Below, one piece after another: positions 38,201 to 49,990 of a stretch of 64,000 bases of DNA (the stretch's first letter is position 1; every line of letters begins with the position of its first letter). This DNA is from Holacanthus passer (Eukaryota > Chordata > Actinopteri > Pomacanthidae), in NCBI GenBank assembly GCA_025331565.1, contig JAFREQ010000035.1, positions 3,596,001 to 3,660,000 on the forward strand. Direction: 5' to 3'. Made by a program: the position numbers and the translations under genes. The notes beneath the pieces were generated by a model. That model did no database searches, was not told the DNA's origin, and worked only from the letters and a program-made list of their open reading frames with translations.

Positions 38201-40947
38201 AATCAGAGACTAACACGGCGGTTTTTGTAAACAATACAAAGGCACAAGACTAAAACGATTAATCAGAGGAGATCAGACAAAAAAATCTAACAATTCAGAA
38301 AACACATTTTCATGGAGCTGATAAAATCAGCCTCCAAAGGCCTCAATTGTGATCTGTTTATTCCCAACAAATGTGCCGTTTTGATTCACAAATGTATCTC
38401 TGTGCACACCAGAAGCTGTAATTTGAACACTGCGATTCCTCATTAAACAAATCAGAACAGCAGTGTTTTAATATCCTGCAGTATTACTATTAACTATTTT
38501 ACCTTCTGTGGAATATGAATACTGTATGTCTTGATGATGGTGATGCCCAATCTCATTCCCAGGTCGTCACATACAGATTTTTTTCCTCATGCCTTTTGAC
38601 ATCTGAGTACAAGGTACCTCTTAGAAAGCCTTTCTGCCAGAAAGCCTAAAATTTGGTTAACAGTTTGAAAACTGTTACACAATGTTAAAAAAAAACAAAC
38701 ATGGTTTGCATTAAAATAATAAGTCAACTTTGTCTTTGGTTTCCCATATGACACAAACAGCAGTCTCCCAGGTCAAAGCCCTGTGGTTTGCCTTTTTACT
38801 GTACATTGATGCTTCTTCCCTTTGGATGTAAATTTAAGAAACAAAGTCACAAGTATGATATGAAGCTCTAGCGCAAGTTCAGCCAGGAAGACAACAACGC
38901 TTCTTGATCAAAGCTGTTTGTCATCTTTCCTCCTGCGCATGCTCACGTACATTTCCCACTGTCACTGGTAATCAGCTGTCTCATCAGCTGATCTAGCTAG
39001 CCTATCATCTTCATGCTCTCCTTTTAAAATACGATCTTTCTCTGCCCCTAGCTCTTTCATGTCAGTGATTTGCGTGCCCCTCCACCTCCCCATCACCTCC
39101 TCGCCTTCAAAGAATCATCATCCACTTCATCACTCATCCGGCTTTCGCAGTCTCCAGTCACCACCACCACCACCAGTGGCAGGACTCTGGGGGGGTTTAT
39201 TCAGCAACGGCTCGGATAGTAATTCAATCAAGACGTCTCCCCCCAGAGTCCAAAACGCCAAAGACTCTCCGTCAAGTTTCAATATCAATATCATCATCAT
39301 GTCACTTGTTGTAATAAATCATCTTTCTTCACATACTCGTCTCTCCTGGTTGAAATAGTATATTGGCTACTGATAATTGGATATGTTGTTGCCATATATG
39401 TAAAGAACATCCTCTGGTTTCAATTCTGAACATTTTCTGTCTCATCTGCAAGGAGACTTCTCTTTCAGATCAAGCTGCAGGTTAAAGTTATTTCCCCATG
39501 ATGGATTCATTGCCTCTTTTTGTCACAATATATTATTTCTTTCATTTCCAAGGTTCCTTGGTTGCTGCTAGAAAAAACATTCTGGGCAGGTTTTGACACT
39601 TGAGCACGATTTCTGTATTAGAACTATTCAGGTTATTGGACCCCATTGTACATTCATTTTGAATGTAATATTCATTTCCAATGTCGTCATCGCCTCGCAA
39701 GCCATATGGTCCAATCAGATTTGGAGGCCGACAAAAATGGGACATAGCACAGCAGGAACATGAACAGTAATGGTGGTAATGGAATTTGAATCCCTCTATT
39801 TTATTGGAAGAGAACATCGTCACCTTTTTTATATTGAACTCAGTGGCTTAATCTATTAAGAGCTCATTGGTGCTAAAGCAATGGAGACACAAATGGTGTT
39901 TCCAGTATCACGGTCTTGCAGGTTGGTGTCAATAAGGAATCAGACTCTCTTTTTTTTTAATCAGCCCTGAGTCTTGCTCGCTGAATGATGAAAGGTGGAA
40001 TATGTGGGGGGGTTTGTAGTACGCTGCCTTATGAAAAGTTTGAGTCACATAACAGCAGTGAATACTGAATTTATGTGTGAAGGATTTTATAATTTCAATC
40101 CATCCGTGACAAATTTCTCTTATTTAATCTGTTAAATTCTTCTACTTGTCATTGAAACTTTGTTAATCATCACCATTTTGCCTTAAGAAGTTTGAATTGG
40201 CCTGACAAAACAAGAAAGAAATGTGATCAACTGTGATATTTTTCTGACTTTGTTTAACCAGTTTAAAACTCTTACAGCACATGAAAGAACCCCGCTCCTC
40301 TTTCCCCACCTATCCTTGCAATAATTAATCATTATGAAACACACTTCATGAGCAGTAAACTGTTTTTTCTTTTGATGTTCAAGTAGCCTCTCAGCGAAAT
40401 AAGGAAAAGCTACAATTTGGAAGAAAATTACCATCATCGAGTCCGTTATGTTAACACGCAGAGCATCAGGCTTAACAGGGTCACTGAATTAAAACAGGGT
40501 CAAAATATGGCCGGTCAGATTTGTTTAACATGTTGCCGCTCCCCTGTGTTATGTGCCTGCAAATAGTCCTAAGAGGCTGTTCATTAACACAGGACCTACA
40601 GTTTCACTGCCCCAGTTTCACTCCCTGATTGACAGAATGGGGCAATTTATTTACATACTGATGACCGACAGCTTCACCTTTACTACCCAGCTCTTTGCGC
40701 GAAGCTGCTGGCGGCTGTTTTGTCTCCGAGGCCTTCGGAATAGTGTAGCGTAACACACTCATCTTTTGTGAACACTAACAAACTAGCTCTCCAGCCCGCT
40801 TGATCTAGGCAGCCACTGGCGAGATTGATGGCTGTGACTTGAAAGCTGTATTTCAGAAACTGCCTACTCTCCCCTGACAATATTCTATAAACTGCTTCCT
40901 CTGGTAAATCTGGTGGCTCCCACTCCATCTGTCTCTGTCAGGGGGAG

Positions 40948-40965
40948 ACACACACACACACACAC
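40948..40965. repeat. (AC)n microsatellite
   Basis: Nine uninterrupted AC units follow a GGGGGAG patch. Confidence 0.95.
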
Positions 40966-42239
40966 CATGATCACAGTTTCAAAACACACGCCAGGAATAC
41001 CTTCCCAGCCTCCCTCTCCTACTTTCTAGGGATTGTAGTGGAATGGAGTACGATTATGTGGACACGTTCTCGCACATCCATTTATCAGTATCAGGATGTG
41101 TGGGGTCAAAGACGAGGAAGCAGTTATTGTCTGTTGGAGGGGTCACTGTGCTACTTTTATTAAGGACCTGCTTCTGTTTTAGGGACAAGCTCCTCCTGGG
41201 TGTTAAGGGGAGCTCTGAGAGCTAAATGCCCAATTAACCTTGGCTGGCCCAGGCACATTTTTACAAATTTAAATGGTTCCCAAATGGCAAAAGGTAATTA
41301 ATTAATTTTAATGGGACGGCATGCTCACCTCATTGTTGAAAGGTGTGGAGTTCACACGACACTAATCAATGGGATTACCTTTGGCCTTATTTTACATGCT
41401 AGTGAGAGGAATCTTTGGCAAAACAAATTATGATTTGTAGGACAAGTAATTAGTCTGTGCTGATACCAGACTAGTCAGCCATTGAGAAAATGTGTCATTG
41501 TGACAGCAATTTTTCTTCTAACAGTTCTAAAATATACATGGACATACAGATGTTTGTGACTCCTTTTTTTCATGTTGATACTTATGTGTAATTATAAAAT
41601 GATGCCTCACATTCCATGAGACTGTTCATTCGCAACGGCGTATTTGTTTTTTATGTCGGCGGCCATCAGCTCTCGACAATTCATTAACAAGTGTTCAGTG
41701 CTTCCTCGCTGCTTCTTTACTTTCCTGGTTGCGATTGCTCAATTTTGATGAGGTGCAAATTGCTTAATCTCAGACGGAGCATGGATGAGATCGACACAGC
41801 TATGCGAGTCATTGTTAGAGAATTAACAGCATTTTAATCAGCATATTTCTATCATTAATGTGATAAATGTTGAGTTCACGGCTCGTAGCAACCGCCACCG
41901 CTAACTGCTTTGGTACGGAGAAATGGCTAACATGAGCCCGACATCAGACTGAATAATGAAGAAAAAACAAAATGGCAATTCAGTCTTGTTATAATTAGGC
42001 TACCAAGTTTCCGGCTATGGGATATTGCTTTTTGCTGGGTATTGCCTTTAAGGCAGGTCGTTAATTATCAAGTAAGAATGTTGCTGTGTTAACATGTGTG
42101 AAAGGAAATTTACCTCCTAAGCCTTTTGACTATTTCATTTTTTTCATCATCATATAAAAATGCTTAACTTATTTCTAATTCCACTTTAAAAAATTACTTT
42201 TAAACTTAAACTTAATAAAGTTTCTACTCCTATTGTCGT

Positions 42240-42392
42240 GTTCCTAAATCAATGCTTCCTGTTTTATTTTGACACTCTCCTCTCATCTTGTGTCAGCTAC
42301 TTTACTTCCTGTCTGTGTGTTTTCCCACCTTTGTGATTAGTTTCATCTATCCCTCATTAGCTTTTCCTCACAGGTGTATTTAGTCTGTGTGT

Positions 42393-42441
<49 letters not shown>

Positions 42442-42690
42442 AGTTTGTCTTTGTACCATGTGCCAAACAGTCCAGCCTGTTTCTTCATGTTTAGGCCTTG
42501 TGTTGTCCTGCTTTGTTTTCTTGGACCTTGTCTTTGATTCTTGCCTGCACCCTGTTGGATTAGCCTGTTTGAACTGCTTCTGACCCTTTTCTACCTGACC
42601 GTCTCAAAAGCCTTTGAACTTTTAAATGTGTGCAATAAATCACTATAGCCCTGCCTCTGTTGTCTGCCATCCTGCTTGTGCAACTGTGAC
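42240..42690 (+). mobile_element. LTR-like dispersed repeat, copy 2 (longer)
   Basis: This is the second copy of the repeat at 25021-25330, in the same orientation. It is interrupted by an expanded (CT)n array and extends further, through CTTTGATTCTTGCCTG to an AATAAA at 42634-42639 and TGCAACTGTGACA at the end. The hexamer near the 3' end suits an LTR R region. No internal retroviral or gypsy coding sequence flanks it, so it would be a solo LTR or a non-autonomous element. Confidence 0.6.
42397..42437. repeat. (CT)n microsatellite
   Basis: Twenty CT units lie inside the LTR-like repeat. The related copy near 25180 has only CCTTCACTC at this place, so the array expanded after dispersal. Confidence 0.95.
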
Positions 42691-45600
42691 AAGTATATTT
42701 GTCCCTATTAGAGACTTTTCATTGTTGTGACTCTATATCTTTGGTTGGACGTGATGCTTTCTGGCATCGCGAACCTCTTGCATCCGTCTCCCTCTCTCTG
42801 CCTAAAACGCAAACGCACACTACTAAAACACAGGGCTTGTTATGCCATTCATGTTGTTGTGTTTGGTTTACTCATATTCCAGTAAACAAACTTAGGCTGC
42901 GACGCAATAATTTCATCAGCTGCCTTCGACTGTTGCAGCTATTAAAGCTGTCTGGCTGGAGCACACAGTGAATGGCTGTGGGATCGCTCTGTTCACGCCG
43001 TAGTGAAAGAGCCTGTCGCCTGGAAACCTCGGCCGCGTGTATTTATTTTTGCTGTTATGTCTTTGGGTTGTTTGCATTATTTATGAAGCCTCGGTTTCAT
43101 TTGCATCATATAGAAACTGGAATTACCACATGACCCTCTTCAATCACAACAAATAAGGCAAGGACTTATTGGGCCGGAAGCATAGTCAGGCCCGCTTTTC
43201 CAACAAATGAGTGCGTTAGACGGTGCCATTTTGTGATTATGCAAATTAGTATCAAGAAATATTTATTTTTGAAATTTGAAGCTTCTGTGTTCAAGCAGAT
43301 TCAGTAATATCAATGATAGACACTCCCCTCAGGCACCTTGATCCTCCCTTGAACCGAGCTATGCTGCACGTTAAACAATAATAACACACGACAAATAAAA
43401 GCATATTGACTCACTTCCCGTGACATGTTTAAATGTGCAGTGCGTACACGGTAGGAAGCAGAAAAAAAGTGTTTTATATTTCAATATACATAAAGCGGCA
43501 ACTTTACTGCTCACCCTAGTCACAGTGGCAAAGAGAGGCCAGCTGGCTGCCACCCCTTGGGAGAGCACACAGTTTTGCCATCTGCCACCAAAATTTAGCA
43601 GGTCTAATTTGTGCCTCTCGCCACTGCTGTAACAGCCAGGAAGCAGCGCTGCTGCCAATCAATGATAGGATGAAATATTACACTGCTGACAAACAGAAGC
43701 AGGAGAGACAGACCGTGCCGCATTTTTATGTGCATGCAATAACAGATATGTTCCGCGTCGTGAAGGACTGAGTGATGTTGAAATGGTCCCTCTTCATGTG
43801 GAGATCAGATAATTCACCATCCAACTCTGCAGCTCTACGGCGCATTTTAGCCTCTTCTAGCTCATTGTTTTGCTTTCAAGCCAGCACTTTTACTGTGTGG
43901 TTGAGCGTAAGCAGCTCTTGTGAACCCCTATAGGACAAATGGATGAAATAATTTTTGCTAACATGGTTTTGCATCATCAAAATCTGCTTCCAGAGAAATG
44001 CAGTGGTTCTTGCTTCACTGTATGAGAGAGAACTTTGATATTCAACATATCTGCAGAAGATTTTTTTGCCAATCATTTGAATATTCCTTCAGTATTCATC
44101 AATATCAATAAGTCGCATCATGGTTAAGGTTTGGCAATTGCACGCCATTAATAAGGATAATAGGAAGATATTGGTTATGATTAACTAGATATGTCAAGAA
44201 TGACTGTATAAAGAAGCTTCAAATTGCTTACACATGTGCACATTGCATTTTTTTTGTTACAGCTTTTGGAAATTGGACTGAATGACATGTACTGTCCTCC
44301 AACTTCTTTTCAATTTACCATCACTGAACAACCTGTAAAAACTCGGGGGTCAATAGTGCCTCAACACTGTGTGACTCTCAGACTGAACAAAAATGAAAGA
44401 GACAAGGTTGGGAAAAGTGCAGCCAGATGAAATAGACATAAAAGACTTTGGTTTTAATTGCTAATGAAGGAGACTGAAAGCCCTGCTCTGAGTCAGGTGT
44501 AAACAAAATTAATCACGTCTTGTCAAGTGTCACCTTTCATGTTTATTTTATTATTAATTAGCAGTATTTGTGTGATGTGTTGATTAAAATTATTTCATTA
44601 TTCGTGTATCGACGATCTTACACATCAGCGTCGTGCGAAGGCAGAAAGCAGCAGCTTATTGTCAATTATCATGGAACAAATCCCACAAAGCTTTCAAAAT
44701 GACCCGCCACTCCGAGTTCAATATTTCTGAAATATTTTGAAGTGCACCCCGGCTACATTGTTCACACATCAGCATTTGCATGGATCTCCATTTAACAGAT
44801 ACAACAGAAGACCTTTTTGGATTCACCCCACGACTCCAGCAATACACACTGATGAAGACTGGCGAAATCCATGCAAAACTGTCAAGCCTGATGAGTTAAG
44901 TAGGGCAGGGATTCATCTAAATTTACATCAGATTTGTAACCATGCAAAGATGAGCGTGACTGATTCACTGTTCAAATTGATGAGTTGATTGCAGAGCCCA
45001 TGTTGCCCACCCCAGGACAGGAAGGCCATTAAATACAGTGACCTTTTGTCTTTCAGTGCGACAACAATGAACTGATGAATAGGCCTGAATATTTCAACAT
45101 TTTAATCCTCCCTTTATAAGTCACCCTCTGTCTGCCCCACGCTCCATCTCTTACTTTTTCACACACTGTTTCTCTATCCTTCCCATCTATCTCCCATTTT
45201 TAATCCTTTGCTCGACTCTTCCTCCCTGTGCATTCAACCCCCTCTCAATCTGTTTTGATCCAATTCTTAACAGCCGTGTGCACTTCTGTAAGTAAGAGTG
45301 AATCACCCAGGGGGCTCTCATCAAAGGGCTGCCAGGAAGACAAAAAGGCCGGGCAGCCCTGTGCTAACTGCCAATGTCCTTAAAGGGGACTTGCTGGCAA
45401 TGCCACCTTTGATCAGTCCACCATGACTGTATTTCCCGCAGCACTGGGACTGTTAGATAGCTTTCTGTGTCATACCGTAGAATTCAAACCAACACTGTCT
45501 AAGTAGCCTCTCATCAAAACACCTCATGTGCACTGTGTTTTCGTCTCACTATTGCTCTGTGTTTTAAAGCATATTTTACTGAAGCTTTTATTCATTAGCA

Positions 45601-46226
45601 CTTTCCGTAGAGGAAATCTGGATTAAAGTGATTTAAGCAAGAGCATCTACTTAATGCACAGAAGAGGATTTTCATGCTGAGCTGTGACCATCATCAATAT
45701 TAAATGAGTGTTTTATTTAAGGACTTTTTAACACTCGCACAATTTGCTGTGCATCATCTTTAAGTCATGCAACTTTTTCCACCCCGCTGTGATTTTTAAA
45801 TTTGTGATGAAGCATCCTGGCGTCGACATCTCTATGGGGGATGTTCGGAAATCGTACAGGGGTTGGCGCGAGGGTCCTGCCGATTCGTGCAGAGTGGTAG
45901 GCTGAGGTTTTTGATGTGGCAAGGTCGGGCCAGAGTTTAGGCCACCTGCTGTCAGAGCGCAAGGACAAGGGCAAGCTCGCAGAGCTGAGCCAGTGCAGTG
46001 TCAGTCAAGCTGTGCACCAGCACAACTTCTATCCCTTCCTCTTTCTTCCCTATCCACAACTTCCTTCTTGCTGCCCCTCTACAAAGGACGAGCGGAGGGT
46101 GGGAATGGCGCTGTGTCCCTCCCCTCCATCTGGTGCCGCATGCCTCTGTCAGGATGTCAGCCTGCACATAGTAATGAAGGGTGTCATCAAGGTTACTGCA
46201 GGCTGGAATGCTGCCTGCTCCTCCTC

Positions 46227-46231
<5 letters not shown>

Positions 46232-46283
<52 letters not shown>
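46232..46283. repeat. (CT)n microsatellite
   Basis: About 25 pure CT units are preceded by CTCCTCCTCT. The array creates spurious Leu/Ser frames on one strand and Arg/Glu frames on the other. Confidence 0.97.
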
Positions 46284-46286
<3 letters not shown>

Positions 46287-47242
46287 CCCATATCCCTCGT
46301 TGTTGTCTCTTGTAGCACATATTGTCTGTCTGTGTAAGATGCCAGTCATTGGTAATCATCATATATTTTCTTTTAAGGTGTCGGTTTCATTTAGTTGTTG
46401 GGTCATCGTATTTATCCACTAGGTACTGACCATAAACTATATAGAAGCAGATGCAGAATATAGGAGTAAACAAAAAATCTGCTGCAAACTTTCTGCCTAG
46501 CATTTTATTTTGACAGGGTAATGTGAAAGGCAACATTCAGACATGTGTTACTAGCTACTTGTAGTTACTTGTATTTAACATTATCAGATATTGTTGAGAC
46601 AAGAACAATTATTCATGAGGTAAATATATAGAAATCATAGGTAGTAAAATTCGATTAAAACTAAATTGAATTGCAACTTTTTAGCTATAATTACAGATTT
46701 AATGATTATAAAGTAATCACCTGTAGTTAATTAGAACATAATTAAAGGTGCAGCATAACTATTAATAATATGTATCAGTTCATGCAGATTCATTATCATG
46801 AATGTGCGAGAATGGACACCACTCCATCGTGCACAAACCATATATTAATCAAAGCAAGACCTGAGGTATTTGCATTATTGTGATATAAACATTGCAGTCT
46901 TCCTCATAGTAATCTGCCAAAATGGCCACAGCACAGTAGGAATCTGTTGAATTCAAACTATTGCAATGATCATTAACTAAACATTAGCTTTTAATCACTT
47001 CATCATGTTTGTGACCCTTCAACTAACATGATGGATCGTCTCTCCCGAAGAAGATCTATAATGTGTTATTAATGATAGCATAATTAAAATAGGGAGGCCT
47101 CTCGCTGAGAACTGCTCATCTTATTACTCCCGTTATTCGAACCCCATACTGAAATGTTCCTCATATAAAAAAATACAGTCTGTTCTTAAGATATCATCAT
47201 AGCCAGTATTCATTTAACTGCTTTACACATTTTTTTTCTTTA

Positions 47243-47469
47243 ATGCAGCAAAGATCTTTTGCAATAACAGTTAAAATATATGTGATGCTGTTGAACATTG
47301 TGGAGAATATTTCTTATCTTAATGTTACATTTATTGTCAGATTGTGGCATTTACCATCAATTGTACTCAGACAAAAGCAGAGACAGAAGGAACTTCTGTG
47401 CTGTATGTTCATTTTAAAGTACTTTCCTTTAAAATGAACATATAACGCTTGATGAGGATGAACTTAGCT
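47243..47469 (+). repeat. Dispersed repeat copy 1, left part (split by hAT insertion)
   Basis: It shares AGCAGAGACAGAAGGAA, TACTTTCCTTTAA and GAGGATGA in the same order and orientation with about 49770-49990, with weaker similarity upstream (GGCATTTA against TAGCATTTAAG). The right continuation resumes after the hAT element at 47785. It is non-coding and its family is unknown. Confidence 0.6.
47404..47442. repeat. Perfect 16-bp inverted repeat (hairpin)
   Basis: TATGTTCATTTTAAAG (47404-47419) and its exact complement CTTTAAAATGAACATA (47427-47442) flank a 7-nt loop. It lies 20 bp upstream of the hAT target duplication and is absent from the related copy at 49.9 kb. Confidence 0.95.
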
Positions 47470-47784
47470 CAGGGGTTTTCAAAGTCTGAGACTGTGTGCC
47501 TCCCCTCATTGGTTCATGATTGTGCTATTTGATCCCACAGACACACAACTGAGCCAGTGTTTGACATAACTACAGCTCAAAAGATCATGAGGCATTTATT
47601 CATTTCTGACTCTGTGAAAGTGGGAATATTCCCTCAAACTGTCTTTATCTCTCTACCAAATCACACACATTTAGGCTAATCTATGTGATGACTAATATAA
47701 TAACTAATGCAATATTTTTATTCACTTCCCTTCACTGAGCCTCCCCTGAAACTGCCTCACACTTTTAAAACCTCTGACTTAGCT
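47462..47784. mobile_element. hAT-type MITE (47470-47776) with 8-bp target duplication
   Basis: The 307-bp element starts CAGGGGTTTTCAAAGT and ends in the complement of CAGAGGTTTTAAAAGT. Over 21 bp the terminal inverted repeats match at 18 positions. It is flanked on both sides by exactly ACTTAGCT (47462-47469 and 47777-47784). An 8-bp duplication and CAG-type termini are the hallmarks of hAT transposition. No transposase is encoded, so it moved in trans. The intact duplication indicates a fairly young insertion. Confidence 0.88.
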
Positions 47785-49769
47785 GATCTCTTACGCGTCT
47801 GGCCACTGAGCAAGATGCCATCAGCGGCATCGCCGGGCTGTGGATCTCGGTGACATTAATTTTCCCGGTGTCACCGCTGATGTATGGGGCTACTAGATGA
47901 ACATGGTAGGGAGGGCATGCTAACCTTGTGGGAAACTGTTTGGGGTCAAAACCGTACCCATCTCAGAATCTGTGCAGAGGAAGGCATGCAAAACACAGGT
48001 TTTTACAATAAGACAGTGGAAAGTCTGCAGCCCCCCTGAGACTGCTATGTTGTTTGTGCTAAGATACTTTCCAAGCTGAATCCCATTTCATTTGCACTTT
48101 CTGTTGCAAAACAAATAAATCATTGCAGCAGATACATCAAATGAATCCATTATTTTACCGGTTATGAACTCTTCAAGTTCGTTACATTTCAATGAAGTCA
48201 TAATTTCATATTTTATATGGAAATTGAATGATATACAGTACCTGCATTAGAACACAATTTTGGAAAATCTCTGTAGACGACATTCAAGTTTCAACCCTCT
48301 GGCTCCTGAAAGAGTCAGATAATAAGACTGAATTAATTTCCCTGTTTCAAACCTGGTGGTGAATAAAAGGGTTTTGTGTCTTATCTCCCTATGCTATCTT
48401 GCCTTGTCCCTCTCTGCCCTGGGAATCAGGATACAATACAGAAGAAAAGAAAAGAGGAACATTCTCAACTGATCACTACAGATCCTTGGAATGAGGGCAT
48501 GACACCGCACCCGTGAATCTCTTTGTGCAGCATAATGCCTCGGTGAATCAGGACAGACTCCGCATCCGCGCACCTGAAATAGTGCTCTTGCGAGGGGGCA
48601 GGCGTGGGACAAGGTGGGCTCTGACCATTGCTGCTCAACCTTGTCATGCAGCAAAGGGAATACACCTCTGCCAAGCTTTTAAAGAACCATTACTGTCATG
48701 GGGAGTGGTCTGACACAAGCTATGAATGGGACTACAGAGGGAAATAACTTGACAACCTTGGCTTTATAGTGCACAGACACAGATATGCTCTAATGGTGCC
48801 AGAAAATACAGGGTGCTATGTCAGTAACCTTCTATCAGATATAAAAAAGAAAAACCTACTGCTATTCACAGAAAACAAATCAAACATGTACATTGTAGAT
48901 TTCATAGCTTATATAACTATTTAACATTTTGACAAAAGTGCAACCCGCTGTGACACTCTTTATGTCCTCAACTGCACCTCAGATTTAGGAGAGCCCCAAG
49001 CATTGTCAGGCATTTAGGCATGCAAACCTTTTTTTCAGTGGATTTTCAGTCCTTAGTAAAGTCTTACATAAGCGATGAATAGTTTTTATAATGGCGCTCG
49101 TACAGGACATGAATTCAGTCCAACTGTGGTTGCTGTCCTTCAGGAACAATGGAGTCTGGGAGGGTGTATTGCTCATAAATATAGAGGGATAAAGTTGAAA
49201 ATCATAATTTTCTTCTGATCTATACTTCTAATTCTTAGCATTTTAGCCAGAATAACATCTCTTGAGTTTGGCTTTAATATACCATAAGTTCTCAAGTATT
49301 TACCTCACCTGCAAATTCGACCAAGCCTTTATTTGAGACAGACACGCTGATTAACAAGTATATTGTATTATGAGCCTAAATTGTGTTCATTATTTGAACA
49401 CTAGCTTTTATTTGATTTTACAGTATCTGATTAAAGCTTTTGTCTTTTGTCAGCCTTCCAGTGCCAAATCTTCATTGTTCTGAGAACTGGCATCCACTTT
49501 TATTGCCACATATGCTTCATAACGTATTGGCCACCTAATTCACTATAAATTATCTGAATTGTTCTCAGTTAGGTTATTGTGCCTATACACTATGAGGATT
49601 TCTTGGCTTCTGAGTTACTTAAATGTGGTGGGATCTTTCAACCTTTCGTTTCTCTTACTCAGCCTTCTTCTTGTTACATGATATCACTTTGAGTAATGAG
49701 TTATGTAAAGGCACCTGGGTCACTGATCGTTCATGTGTTGCCTTCTCTAACATTACGAACTATCTGACT

Positions 49770-49990
49770 CACTCTTGCATGTCTTATTCCAGTTTGGCTG
49801 CACAATAATTCCAAGCATTTGCCTGTTCAGATATCTTTTCTGTGAGCTTTTGTTTTACTATCGGCATGTAGCATTTAAGATATATTCTGCTATAGAAGCA
49901 GAGACAGAAGGAAGCATACTTTCCTTTAATGTAAACTATAACATATGCTTTATAGAGGATGATTTTGGCTAATCTGTCATGACCAAAATA
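49770..49990 (+). repeat. Dispersed repeat copy 2 (no hAT insertion)
   Basis: This copy is related to 47243-47469. It runs continuously through GAGGATGATTTTGGCTAATC, where copy 1 has GAGGATGAACTTAGCT, then the hAT element, then GATC. It therefore represents the unoccupied form of the insertion site. Confidence 0.6.

Noticed and set aside
45916..46422. 168-codon + strand frame
   Set aside because: Its length comes from the (CT)n array, which encodes alternating Ser/Leu. The frames on the other strand are equally long for the same reason.
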